Shown here piece by piece: positions 54,383 to 64,000 of a stretch of 64,000 nucleotides of DNA. The notes beneath the pieces were generated by a model that searched no databases, was not told where the DNA came from, and was given only the letters and a program-made list of their open reading frames with translations. The stretch's first letter is position 1. Each line of letters opens with the position of its first letter. Source of the stretch: Symbiodinium natans (Eukaryota > Sar > Dinophyceae > Suessiales > Symbiodiniaceae); contig CAJNDS010001946.1 in NCBI GenBank assembly GCA_905221605.1, positions 622,736 through 686,735 on the forward strand, given 5' to 3'. The position numbers and the translations under genes are program-made.

Positions 54383-54399
54383 TTTGCCCCGCAAGCAAG

Positions 54400-55535
54400 G
54401 AGAAATGACGGGAAGCTTCAGGGTTTAGCCGGTTAAGCCTTAGTCGGAATGGAAGGAGATCATTCTTTCCAGTGGAATATATGTCACGACGCTGAGTTGT
54501 CACTTTCTGTGTTTCAGAGGTGCCGAGCAAGCACAATCGGATAACAACCGATCACGCCGAAACCGCATAACCGGCTGCACTGGCCAGATCGCCAACATGC
54601 CGGAATGTGAGAAGCAGCTTTGAGTAGAGCCAATGTTCCCGGCTTCAAAGGGGGCTAGAGAAGTCCAATCCGGCCGGTCCAAGTTTCAGTGCCAATGTAA
54701 GTTGGCATGCAGTCTTTTGGCGGTGCCGTATTGGAGGGTCTCGGCCGCGCGCTGACTCTTCGGATTTCTTTGGGCCTCCATGCTGTGGCCTGTGTTCGAG
54801 CACAGCACACTCCTGAGACATGGTGAGTTATCTGGTACCTGGTAGTGCCTTGTGCCGCCTTGAATGCGAAGCTGCCGGAGCTCTGTCATTGTTCTAGAAT
54901 GTCCGTCCAGCGAGCTGAACTGTCTGCTCTGCTCCTAGAACACGTTATAAGTCCTTTTATGGCACAGTGGCGCTTGCGAAGCTCATGCCCGAAGCGTTGA
55001 ACTTTGCATAGCTTTGCAAAGAGCGCAGGCTGCGGCATAGTCGTCCCGAGGACTCCGTGCTGATTCCGTGGAAGCCTTTGGCCCCAGCCTTTGAGGCGGA
55101 TTGTCTATCATTCAATCGAAGTTTGGCTCTTCAGACTGGTTGTGTTCACCGAGAATACGTCGGCTTGTCCTCTGGAATCACGAGTCTCACCACGCAAGGC
55201 CGCCACCATGCCGTAAAGCTGAGGTCGGTTGTAATCGCATGGATACGACGCGCAATGGCCCATACCCTACGGCACCTACAAGATCTTCTTAGACAACTCT
55301 GTTCCATTCATTGACATGCATATTGAGGCTGTCTTGCGTTGTTCGCTTCGTCAGCGCGCAACTCACACTGGGGTAGGGTGGCCTCTTTCTGGGATTGCCG
55401 CAAGGAAACTTGCAAGCAGATGACCAGGACACTTTGTGCCACAAAAAAACACAAACCTTCACGAACCCATGTGAGTTGATACATCTCAGGGTGCGAGCAT
55501 GGCCTACTGGCTTCGTGAGCATGCTCAGATTTCTA
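54400..55535. other. No gene recognised
   Basis: Open frames without motifs. Confidence 0.45.
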
Positions 55536-55540
55536 TTGTA

Positions 55541-55785
55541 TATACCTATATCTATATATCTATATATCTATATATCTATATATCTATATATCTATATATC
55601 TATATATCTATATATCTATATATCTATATATCTATATATCTATATATCTATATATCTATGTGTATATCTATATATCTATATATCGATATATCGATACAAC
55701 TATGTGTGTATATATATGTATATATATATATGTATACATATGTATATATATATATGTATATATATATATGTATGTTCTCTGAACC
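55541..55785. repeat. (TATATATC)n octamer array and TA-rich tail
   Basis: About 17 near-perfect TATATATC units to about 55660. Variants follow (TGTATATC, TATCGATA), then TATG/TA units to 55770. Tyr/Ile/Ser frames here are repeat translations. Confidence 0.95.
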
Positions 55786-56051
55786 TTCTGCAGCAATCTG
55801 TGGTTCGAGAGCGCCTCAGTCGCCAATGTCGCCACCATGGACATGCCTTGGAGCCCAAAATGTCCTGTGTTTCTTGGCAGGCATTGCCGCGGTAAAGGCA
55901 GGGCTTCAACACTACCAGTTATCGAACGCTGACTGTAATCCATTTGCTTTTGTCAGGACCTGTCACCCGCGTGACTTGGTTTGCAGTTAATGTGGAGAGT
56001 GGCAAACCTTAAGCCCAAAAAGGAGTGACCAGGGCGCGCGGCGAAAAAACA

Positions 56052-56262
56052 CAATATATATATATATGTATATATATATAGATGTATATATAGAAATGTA
56101 TGTATATAAATGTAATTATCTATATATATATGTATATAAATATGTGTGTATATATATATGTATACATGTGTATATACATATATATATATATACATGTGCA
56201 TACGTACATATGTATACATGTATATGTGTATATGTGTATAAACACATACATATTTATGGTAC
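56052..56262. repeat. TA-rich microsatellite, TATATG/TACATA units
   Basis: About 210 bases of TATATA interspersed with TGTA, CATG and ACATA. Confidence 0.95.
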
Positions 56263-56469
56263 CCCCAAAAAATGCCACGCTTCCATATGCTCTTCCCTGA
56301 AGTCCGACAGAGCCTGCCAGTTTGGTCATGGTAGGGTTGTATTAGTTCATTAATTACTTTACTCAGTTTCACTAGTCTGCTTAATGTAATTGATTTAGTT
56401 ACGTTAATTAACTTCGTTGGTTCCAAAAAGCTTAATTCACATCATTTGATCCACTCAGCAATTGCTCGA

Positions 56470-57545
56470 GCGAGTGCTCAAACATTGGAATCCCATGTAC
56501 ATCAAGAGGAACCCCATGAAAATGAATGAGACCCCTACTTAAATTAATACGAATCTTTTTTTTTTAAAGAACTTGGTAAGACTCCTAGCACAATGAGTAG
56601 GAATCTGGTTAAAATACGTAGAGGCTTGTTAAATTAATTGGACTCCTATCAAAATTTCTTGGAGTCTTAAATTCAGAGGAATCATAGGAAGCCCATTGAA
56701 ATGAGTAGGAGGCCTTAGAATTCGTAGGAATGCTATTAAAAATAATAGGAACCCTACAAAAAAAACTATGAATTCCTTTAAGAGTAACAGGAATCCGCTT
56801 AGCATGAAGATGAATCCTATTAAGATTAAGAGGAGCCAATATAATCCTCCAAAAAAGTAACGTGGACCCTTTGAAACAATAAGAGTAGCACTGTTAGAAT
56901 TATTATAAACCCTATTACAACTTTTAGTTATTAGGATTGCTACTAAAATCATTGAGAATTACAGTAAAATTACTTCGAGTCCAATTGAAATGAATATGGA
57001 ACAGGATCCAAAAGATAATAGGAGCACTGTTGAATCTAGTAGGAATCCTATGAAAATTATTAGGAATCCTTTCAACGTGAATGAGAAACCCTGTTAGAAT
57101 GAACACGAAGCCTATTCAAACTAACCAAAAGCCTATTTTTTAAATGACTAGGAAGCTGGTCAAAGCAAACGAATCCAATTAGAAAGTGATGTTTATAGTT
57201 TGTTATGAAGCTTATTAAATTCTTACATTTACTAGGGATAAGAATGCAATTAACATTACTAAGAATTGTATTCAAATTGCTTGGAATCTGATTACATGAA
57301 TAGGAATCAATATTAAACCCAATAAAGTTTATAGGCACCCTTTAATCGGCAAACTTTAAAATTTAACACGAACCCCATTAAACAAATACAGGAATCCCAT
57401 TTAGAAACAATTTGAATGCTAGTAAAATTATTCGGAATCTTGTTCATTTAATCAGAACTCACTTTAAGTATTATTCAATTTAATAGGAAGCCTAGAAAAT
57501 AACAAGGACTCCGATAAAACTTGTAGGAACCCCACTCAGACTAAT
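56470..57545. repeat. AT-rich satellite with units near TAGGAATCCTATTAAAAT
   Basis: About 1.1 kb. The phrases TAGGAATC(C/T), CCTATTAAAAT, AGGAACCCTA and GAATCCTATTAAGATTA recur every 20-35 bases, highly diverged. No coding content on either strand beyond chance. Confidence 0.75.
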
Positions 57546-58049
57546 AAGACTCTTACTTTCCGTCTCTAGTTCGAAAATGCAATACCAAACACTTGACTTG
57601 CGTGCGTATATATGTGTTTCCGTTGTTTATACTTGTGCTTTTCATTTTAGCTTTATATTTCGGAACTGCCAGAATTCCAGAAATCCAGATTTTTTTGAGA
57701 CCCCCAGTTCCAATTCCAGATGTTGTTGACATCCGCTTCTGCGATGATGAGCAAGCAGCCAACGTACCTCAGATCCGAACACCCTTCCGCTCGCTGAAGG
57801 CCTACACCTGCCAATGGCTCCGCCAAGGCCTGCTTTGAAACACCTTTTGTTCGCAGGATGATGACTCGGGATAAAGTGTTACAGGTGCGGCTGTATCGGT
57901 TTCGACCACCTTCACGTAGGGCTGCCACGGGAAGCGCCTGCCGCCCGAAATGGTACAGGCCCCCTCCGCTTCGAAGAGCGCTTCCAGCAGCACGCCGGCG
58001 GTCACCGCGACCTATCCGTGAGGTCTTGGGGGCTTGGGGCTTTGAGGTT

Positions 58050-58205
58050 GTGCGTGATTCCAGAATTCCAGACTCTTTCAGACACCTAGTTCCAGAGTTC
58101 CAGATTCTGGAATTCTGGAACTGGGGCTGGACTTCTGGAATCCTGGAATTCTGGAACTGGGGGTGTCAAAAAATCTGGACTTCTGGAATTCTGGAACTGG
58201 TGGTG
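58050..58205. repeat. Palindrome-rich repeat of CCAGAATTCTGG units
   Basis: GAATTCCAGA and TCTGGAATTCTGGAACTGGG alternate in both orientations (six or more copies), so the region can fold on itself. A related unit sits at 57660-57720 (CCAGAATTCCAGAAATCCAG). In between, 57858-58020 has open frames on both strands without a motif. Confidence 0.8.
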
Positions 58206-58505
58206 TATGGGGGGCCAATTTAATGAATGACCTTATGTTGGGCACCCCAAGGGTTGCGCGGTTACACTGAATGTGTAATTCGGCGTTTTCAAGCCCGAGC
58301 CGTCGATGGCGGGGCCCTGGGCTTCTCTCACGCGCGCACGCGCGCGTGTGCAAACACACGCTCACGCGCACGCGCGCAAGCACGCATGCTAGGCAGCTGG
58401 CTGTCAAGACCTGAGATGATGGTGGAGCCAACGGCAAGGGCTCTGTGAAACTGAGATCTTGAAGGCTGCGCATAAATTTGCCCCGCAATCGTTCTAAATG
58501 TTTCT

Positions 58506-58840
58506 TCCGAAAAGAATGCCCGAACAGCTCAAGCGGCTTCGAAAGCTCCAGCAGCAGTAGTGCAAGCTCAACATCAGCCGCAATGCCTGCACAGGCCATA
58601 ACTGCGTCCATCGCCCCCTCCCCGTGTCATCAAAACACTTTGCTTCGAAAAAGGCGCTGTGTGGGCATTGTTTGTTTCAAAACAGGGGGGCACCTGGCAG
58701 AGAAAAACCATTAATGATTAATGATTCTGTGAAGCTGAGACTCTGAAGTCTGCGAGGCGCAAACTATGTTTCTGAAAAGAATGCAAAAACGGCTCAGGCC
58801 GCATTGAAAGCTCCAGCCGCAGTAGCCCAAGCTCAGTATC
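58506..58840 (+). CDS. Duplicated Ala/Gln-rich exon, two forms
   Basis: Two related segments at 58506-58580 and 58772-58838 encode SEKNARTAQAASKAPAAV and SEKNAKTAQAALKAPAAV followed by QAQHQ/QAQYQ. The same pair recurs in copy 2 (about 60654-60728 and 60919-60985), so the unit is present four times. Synonymous differences between forms (for example GCG/GCC for Ala) suggest that the protein sequence has been kept. It is probably a helical repeat of a larger protein. Each segment follows TTTC and an in-frame stop lies upstream, so these are exons, not a single ORF. Confidence 0.5.
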
Positions 58841-58925
58841 AGCGTCTGCAGCGTGCAGATTTCGGCAAAGCTGAGGCTGTGCCTGCCACATCATTCAGGC
58901 CAGATGGTCCGCGACAGACATCGTA

Positions 58926-59778
<853 letters not shown>

Positions 59779-59836
59779 GTGCCTTTTGGTGGCCGATTCT
59801 GGACGGGACTTGATCACAAATCGATGATATCTCTAG

Positions 59837-59981
59837 TGCCGGTTGTGGTATTTTGACCGAAAAGACCTACTCGCAGTTGTCTGGGAGGCAGTACTACGAT
59901 GCACGTTTGCGGACTGTCGCGCCCGATGCTACGCAGGCCGAGTGCGTGGTGGGTGCGGTCTGTGCTAATGCCTTCCCGGAA
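59837..59981 (+). CDS. Unidentified exon in copy 1
   Basis: After an AG at 59835-59836 the frame reads AGCGILTEKTYSQLSGRQYY, then DARLRTVAPDATQAECVVGA, VCANAFPE, before TGA. It has strong coding composition. The copy 2 equivalent has a stop at the codon for Gln in TYSQ. No family assigned. Confidence 0.5.
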
Positions 59982-60200
59982 TGAAAGGGTGTGCTGTGCA
60001 GATGTATACCTTCAGCGCCTCTTCGCCGCTCCGAAGCCCACGCAGCCGGAGCCAGATGCCCAGCTAAACAGTAAATTTCGTGCTACGAGGACCACAAGGC
60101 CCCGTCAACCACATGCCGGGATCTCAGCGGCTGCAACCTCTAGAAAGTCGGACTGCGCATTACCCCGAACTAATGGGGGGTTCAGGGTTTGCGAGTCCGC

Positions 60201-60426
60201 ACATGTGGAGTCCGCGCTCCGCATTCTTGCCCCCCCCCCCCCCCAAGGGCTCCCCAGCCCTAAATCCTCAAGCTCTATTGAACCCAAATCCTAAACCCAC
60301 CATAAACTACAGGGGGAAAGGGGAAAGCCGAAAGCTAGACCCTGTAAAGCTCAACTCTCCTTGCCCGCCGCGCCAAACCCTAAAACCCACCACGAACGGT
60401 TGCGTTGAATGTGCACCATGCAACCC
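60201..60426. other. Spacer between the duplicated blocks
   Basis: Contains a C19 run at 60226-60244 and CCCTAAA-type telomere-like units in reverse orientation (for example AATCCTAAACCCACCATAAA in 60285-60305 and CCAAACCCTAAAACCCAC in 60371-60390). Confidence 0.7.
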
Positions 60427-61554
60427 ATAATTCGGCGTTCTCAAGCCCGGGCCGTCGATGACGGGGCCCTGGGCTTCTCACACGCGCGCGCGCACGCGCG
60501 TGCAAACACACGCTCACGCGCGCACAAGCACACGTGCTAGGCAGCTGGCTGTCAAGACCTGAGATGATGGTGGAGCCAACGGCAAGGGCTCTGTGAAACT
60601 GAGATCTTGAAGGCTGCGCATAAATTTGCCCCGCAATCGTTCTAAATGTTTCTTCCGAAAAGAATGCCCGAACAGCTCAAGCGGCTTCGAAAGCTCCAGC
60701 AGCAGTAGCGCAAGCTCAACATCAGCCGCAATGCGCGCGCAGGCCATAACTGCGTCCATCGCCCCCTCCCCGTGTCATCAAAACACTTTGCTTCGAAAAA
60801 GGCGCTGTGTGGGCATTGTTTGTTTCAAAACAGGGGGGCGCCTGGCAGAGAAAAACCATTAATGATTAATGATTCTGTGAAGCTGAGACTCTGAAGTCTG
60901 CGATGTGCAAACTATGTTTCTGAAAAGAATGCAAAAACGGCTCAGGCCGCATTGAAAGCTCCAGCCGCAGTAGCCCAAGCTCAGCATCAGCGTCTGCAGC
61001 GTGCAGATTTCGGCAAAGCCGTGGCTGTGCCTGCCACATCATTCAGGCGAGAGGGTCCACAACAGACATCTTACGTGTGTGTGTGTGTGTGCATGCGTTG
61101 TGCCTTTTGGTGGCCGATTCTGGACGGGACTTGATCACAAATCGAGGATATCTCTAGTGCCGGTTGTGGTATTTTGACTGAAAAGACCTACTCGTAGTTG
61201 TCTGGGAGGCAGTACTACGATGCACATTTGCGGACTGTCGCACCCGATGCTACGCAGGCCGAGTGCGTGGTGGGTGCGGTCTGTGCTAATGCCTTCCCGG
61301 AATGAAAGGGAGTGGTGTGCAAATGTACACCTTCAGCACTTCTTCGGCGGAAGCTGTACACCAAGTTCCCGGCCGCTCCGAAGCCAGATGCCCAGCCGGC
61401 AGAAGTGAGGAGGCACAGGCGGTGTCACGAGCCCTAAACAGTAAATTTCGTGCTATGAGGACCACAAGGCCGGGATCTCAGCGGCTGCAACCGCCAGAAA
61501 GTCGGATTGCACAATACCCCGAACTAATGGGGGGTTGAGGGTTTGCGAGTCCGG
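60427..61554 (+). repeat. Segmental tandem duplication, copy 2 (short GT tract)
   Basis: Matches 58276-60200; its GT run is only about 16-18 bases (61074-61090). It carries a 60-base difference near 61345-61430 compared with copy 1, so indels have accumulated in both copies. Confidence 0.9.
61158..61302 (+). pseudogene. Copy 2 equivalent of the 59837-59981 exon, with a premature TAG
   Basis: The same reading as copy 1 but TAG at 61195-61197 replaces CAG. The rest (GRQYYDAHLRTVAPDATQAE) is preserved, so the stop is recent or the codon is not read. Confidence 0.55.
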
Positions 61555-61619
61555 TCTGGGTGCAAAAAAGGGGTATCACACATTGAGGTTTTTGGGGTTT
61601 ATATGAATGTTTGTTCTTT

Positions 61620-61712
61620 TATACACATACATATATATATATATATATGCATATATATATATATATATGCATATATATATATATGTATACACATACATAT
61701 ATGTAAACATAT
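61620..61712. repeat. TA-rich microsatellite with GCATATAT interruptions
   Basis: (TA)n blocks with ATGCATATAT and ATACACATACAT interruptions. Confidence 0.95.
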
Positions 61713-61714
61713 AC

Positions 61715-62735
61715 AGTAGACCTACAAGTGCAAAATCTATTTATGTTCACTTGAATGTCGCCAGCGCCAGCATGTATCACGCGTCTCACTGTGCCAGGGC
61801 CGTGCAAAACATCATGAGAAGTCGTCTAACCGGTTCACCGTGCGCTCGCGGAGCTTGGCAACCTCGAGCGTGAAAGAAGCGGTGCAAAGTTTGGACTGCG
61901 TAGAAGGAGGGAGCCCTGCGTAAGGCAGCGTACTCGTAGCTGCTTGTCCGGATTCCTAACATTTCCCCAAAGCCCACAAGCCCCAAATCCTGAATTCCAA
62001 ATCACTTCTCGGAAGCTGCTGAAGGCTCCCGGCTCTGGGATTCGGCAGGTCGCCCTTAGCAACGCCTTCCTGGCCGAAGGCACCACTGTAGGGGGGTTTG
62101 CAGCCGTTTGGAGGTGATCGGGTTTAGGCTGAAAAATGTTTGAAAACCGTTGTGGAGCTCAGGGATTAAAGATGTTGAGGGCTTCGCCTGGTCCTTGTTG
62201 ATCAACCCTTGGGAGTAGCTACTGGGCCTTGATCATTGTGGGGTCAACGCCTTGGGCTGTCTAGTCTGCTGGGTCGGAGGCTTGAAGGAACAGTCTGAAC
62301 GTTAATCCATGGACCCATCCATCACCAAGGCAAGATCGCCTGCGGCGAGGCCGGGCGGGCGCTGGTTCCTGCTGCGTTGAGCGCTGGGGCAAGCGCAATC
62401 CACTCTTTTTCAGGGCGCCTGCTCTTGCGAAGGTGAAGCTTGCCACCATTCCTGGGGAGTTGCCGGCTCTGGCACTCAGCAGATTTTTGTTGGTGAAGAG
62501 TTGTAATTTCAGGTTTCTGTTGTCGGGGTCTCCTGCCCTATCGCCCTACGCATGAGCTGCTTAGTGTGTGGACATGCGCCACTAGGCACGCACGAGCTTG
62601 TAAAGTCATTCATCCTATCAGTATCGTTTGCTCGATTGATGAACTACGGCCCATTCTATCGGCACAACGATACTGACAAGGAACCAAAAACGATTAAGAC
62701 GCATTCGTTTCTATTGCCTTTGCCATGTTCTGCTC

Positions 62736-62770
<35 letters not shown>

Positions 62771-63165
62771 GTATCTGATTCGGCTTCAAAGCTGCTGCGT
62801 GAGAAGGCACGGGAAGATCACGATGCAATAAGCACGGCATGTGGAGAAAAGAAAGAAAAAGGCGGGGACCCACTAGCCGAGTGCAGGATGGGCCGACATG
62901 GGCCAACGAGCATGTGTGAGACAGGACCCGGCAGCGACGTGGAAAGCTGCCAGGGCGGAGTCGGGCCGAATGCAAGGTCTCAAGGATGACTCAAACTCCG
63001 GGTAAGAAGTGTTCAAGGGGCCCCTAGTTAGTTGTTTGCTGGACTGGCTGCTACCTGCTACTACAGTATTTGCTTTGGAGATGGGCTGCAAGTCCACTTA
63101 TTATCATGCCCAAGACACTCCGTACTGTATACATCATGCGCAGGTTGTTGCTTTGCTTCGAACCT
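61715..63165. other. No certain gene; (CT)n at 62741-62769
   Basis: A (CT)14 run lies inside otherwise unassigned sequence. Open frames such as 62552-62989 have no domain. Confidence 0.45.
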
Positions 63166-63168
63166 CAG

Positions 63169-63255
63169 GTGCCCCCCGGGACTGCTGGGATCCTGGGCCT
63201 CGACTTTTTAACGCTCTTCGACTGGGACTTCGATATCGCTGCTCAGAAGGCAGGG
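63169..63255 (+). CDS. Aspartic-protease-like exon (retropepsin/clan AA fragment)
   Basis: After an AG at 63167-63168 the frame reads VPPGTAGILGLDFLTLFDWD, then FDIAAQKAG, before TAA or a GGTAAAA donor. The I-L-G-x-D-F-L-x-x-F-D pattern is the conserved C-terminal part of clan AA aspartic proteases. The catalytic DTG exon was not found upstream. It may be a host gene exon or a degraded retroelement fragment. Confidence 0.5.
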
Positions 63256-63588
63256 TAAAAAGGCTAGGGGCGGCAGTCGGGGTCAAAGCTGAGACGCAGC
63301 GCATGGTTGAAGGCCCAGTATGGTGCAATGATTCTGAAACAGCTTCAGGAGACCCATAGCTCCCGCCATGATCTCCCCTGGAGGGCTTAGCGGGGTTTCT
63401 GGGATGAGGTGCAGATTGCCGTTGCACCAAAGGATCGCCGAGCTGGGAGCCCTGGTGTGCCTGAGAAAGTCTTTTTGTTGGGAGTTCGCGGAGCTTCACA
63501 ACATGAAGCATTTAGGAACCATGAAGGAGTCCATGGGTCGGGGTTTGCAAGGCTTGTGATTCTGGTATTGTTTTCGTCAGGAATGCTC

Positions 63589-63837
<249 letters not shown>

Positions 63838-64000
63838 GCAGCACCAGCAGCAGCATCAGGAGCAGCAGTGCGCAGTTCGGTGACTCGATGGATCCAGTAG
63901 ATATTGGCTAGGCCATTACAGTTTGAGTTTGCCGTGCCAGGCACCTGTACCTTTCCTCCTGGATGGCATGGTGCTTGTGAATTTGACCAAGGTGCGGGCA

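Noticed and set aside
55395-56353. Tyr/Ile/Ser-rich frames as membrane peptides
   Set aside because: They are translations of TATATATC and TA-rich repeats.

Overview
The window looks like nuclear DNA of a dinoflagellate, most likely a Symbiodiniaceae-type alga. This is inferred from four things. (1) Coding sequence is broken into very small exons. (2) Several introns can be placed because the exons on either side rejoin into recognisable protein motifs, and these introns start with GA or GC as well as GT, end in AG, and often carry a short direct repeat at both ends. (3) Degenerate TTTAGGG-type repeats are scattered inside the window. (4) Simple repeats are extremely abundant. There are no bacterial-style operons, ribosome binding sites, CRISPR arrays, rRNAs or convincing tRNAs. 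Apart from one retroelement and one RAP1-like gene, real genes are runs of short exons, so most long open frames are chance or repeat translations.

Layout. 0.3-1.0 kb: remains of an EF-hand gene. 3.5-3.9 kb: an unidentified two-exon fragment. 4.1-10.0 kb: a DIRS-like (tyrosine recombinase) retroelement with gag-like, methyltransferase-like, reverse transcriptase/RNase H and tyrosine recombinase modules. It is damaged between gag and RT and lacks the recombinase tyrosine. 11.0-11.8 kb: a degenerate satellite. 11.95-13.45 kb: a multi-exon Bmt2-type rRNA adenine methyltransferase-like gene, overlapped by minus-strand coding segments up to 14.06 kb. 16 kb: telomere-like and very G-rich tracts. 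17.8-18.3 kb: a SAP-motif exon. 18.6-19.45 kb: an intact intronless RAP1/TERF2IP-like gene (BRCT plus Myb). 20.3-22.7 kb: short coiled-coil, Lys-rich and acidic exons. 23.75-25.4 kb and 32.25-33.1 kb: two genes of one family with an SHWWG-type, possibly TIR-like, domain. 27.3-28.7 kb: purine tract, TA repeats, a 120-bp tandem repeat and an AT-rich satellite. 35.3-36.8 kb: an ankyrin-repeat gene. 39.5-43.7 and 47.6-48.8 kb: unidentified exons. 49.9-51.0 kb: EF-hand and C-terminal exons resembling a voltage-gated cation channel. 55.5-57.5 kb: octamer, TA and degenerate AT-rich satellites. 58.3-61.55 kb: a tandem segmental duplication in which a GT tract has grown to about 850 bp in one copy. 63.2 kb: an aspartic-protease-like exon. 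63.6-63.8 kb: a run of about 80 CTA repeats.

The retroelement modules would act together in one replication cycle: capsid, reverse transcription, and recombinase-based integration. The remaining genes show no common pathway. All protein identities come from motif recognition by eye; exon borders are exact only where stated.
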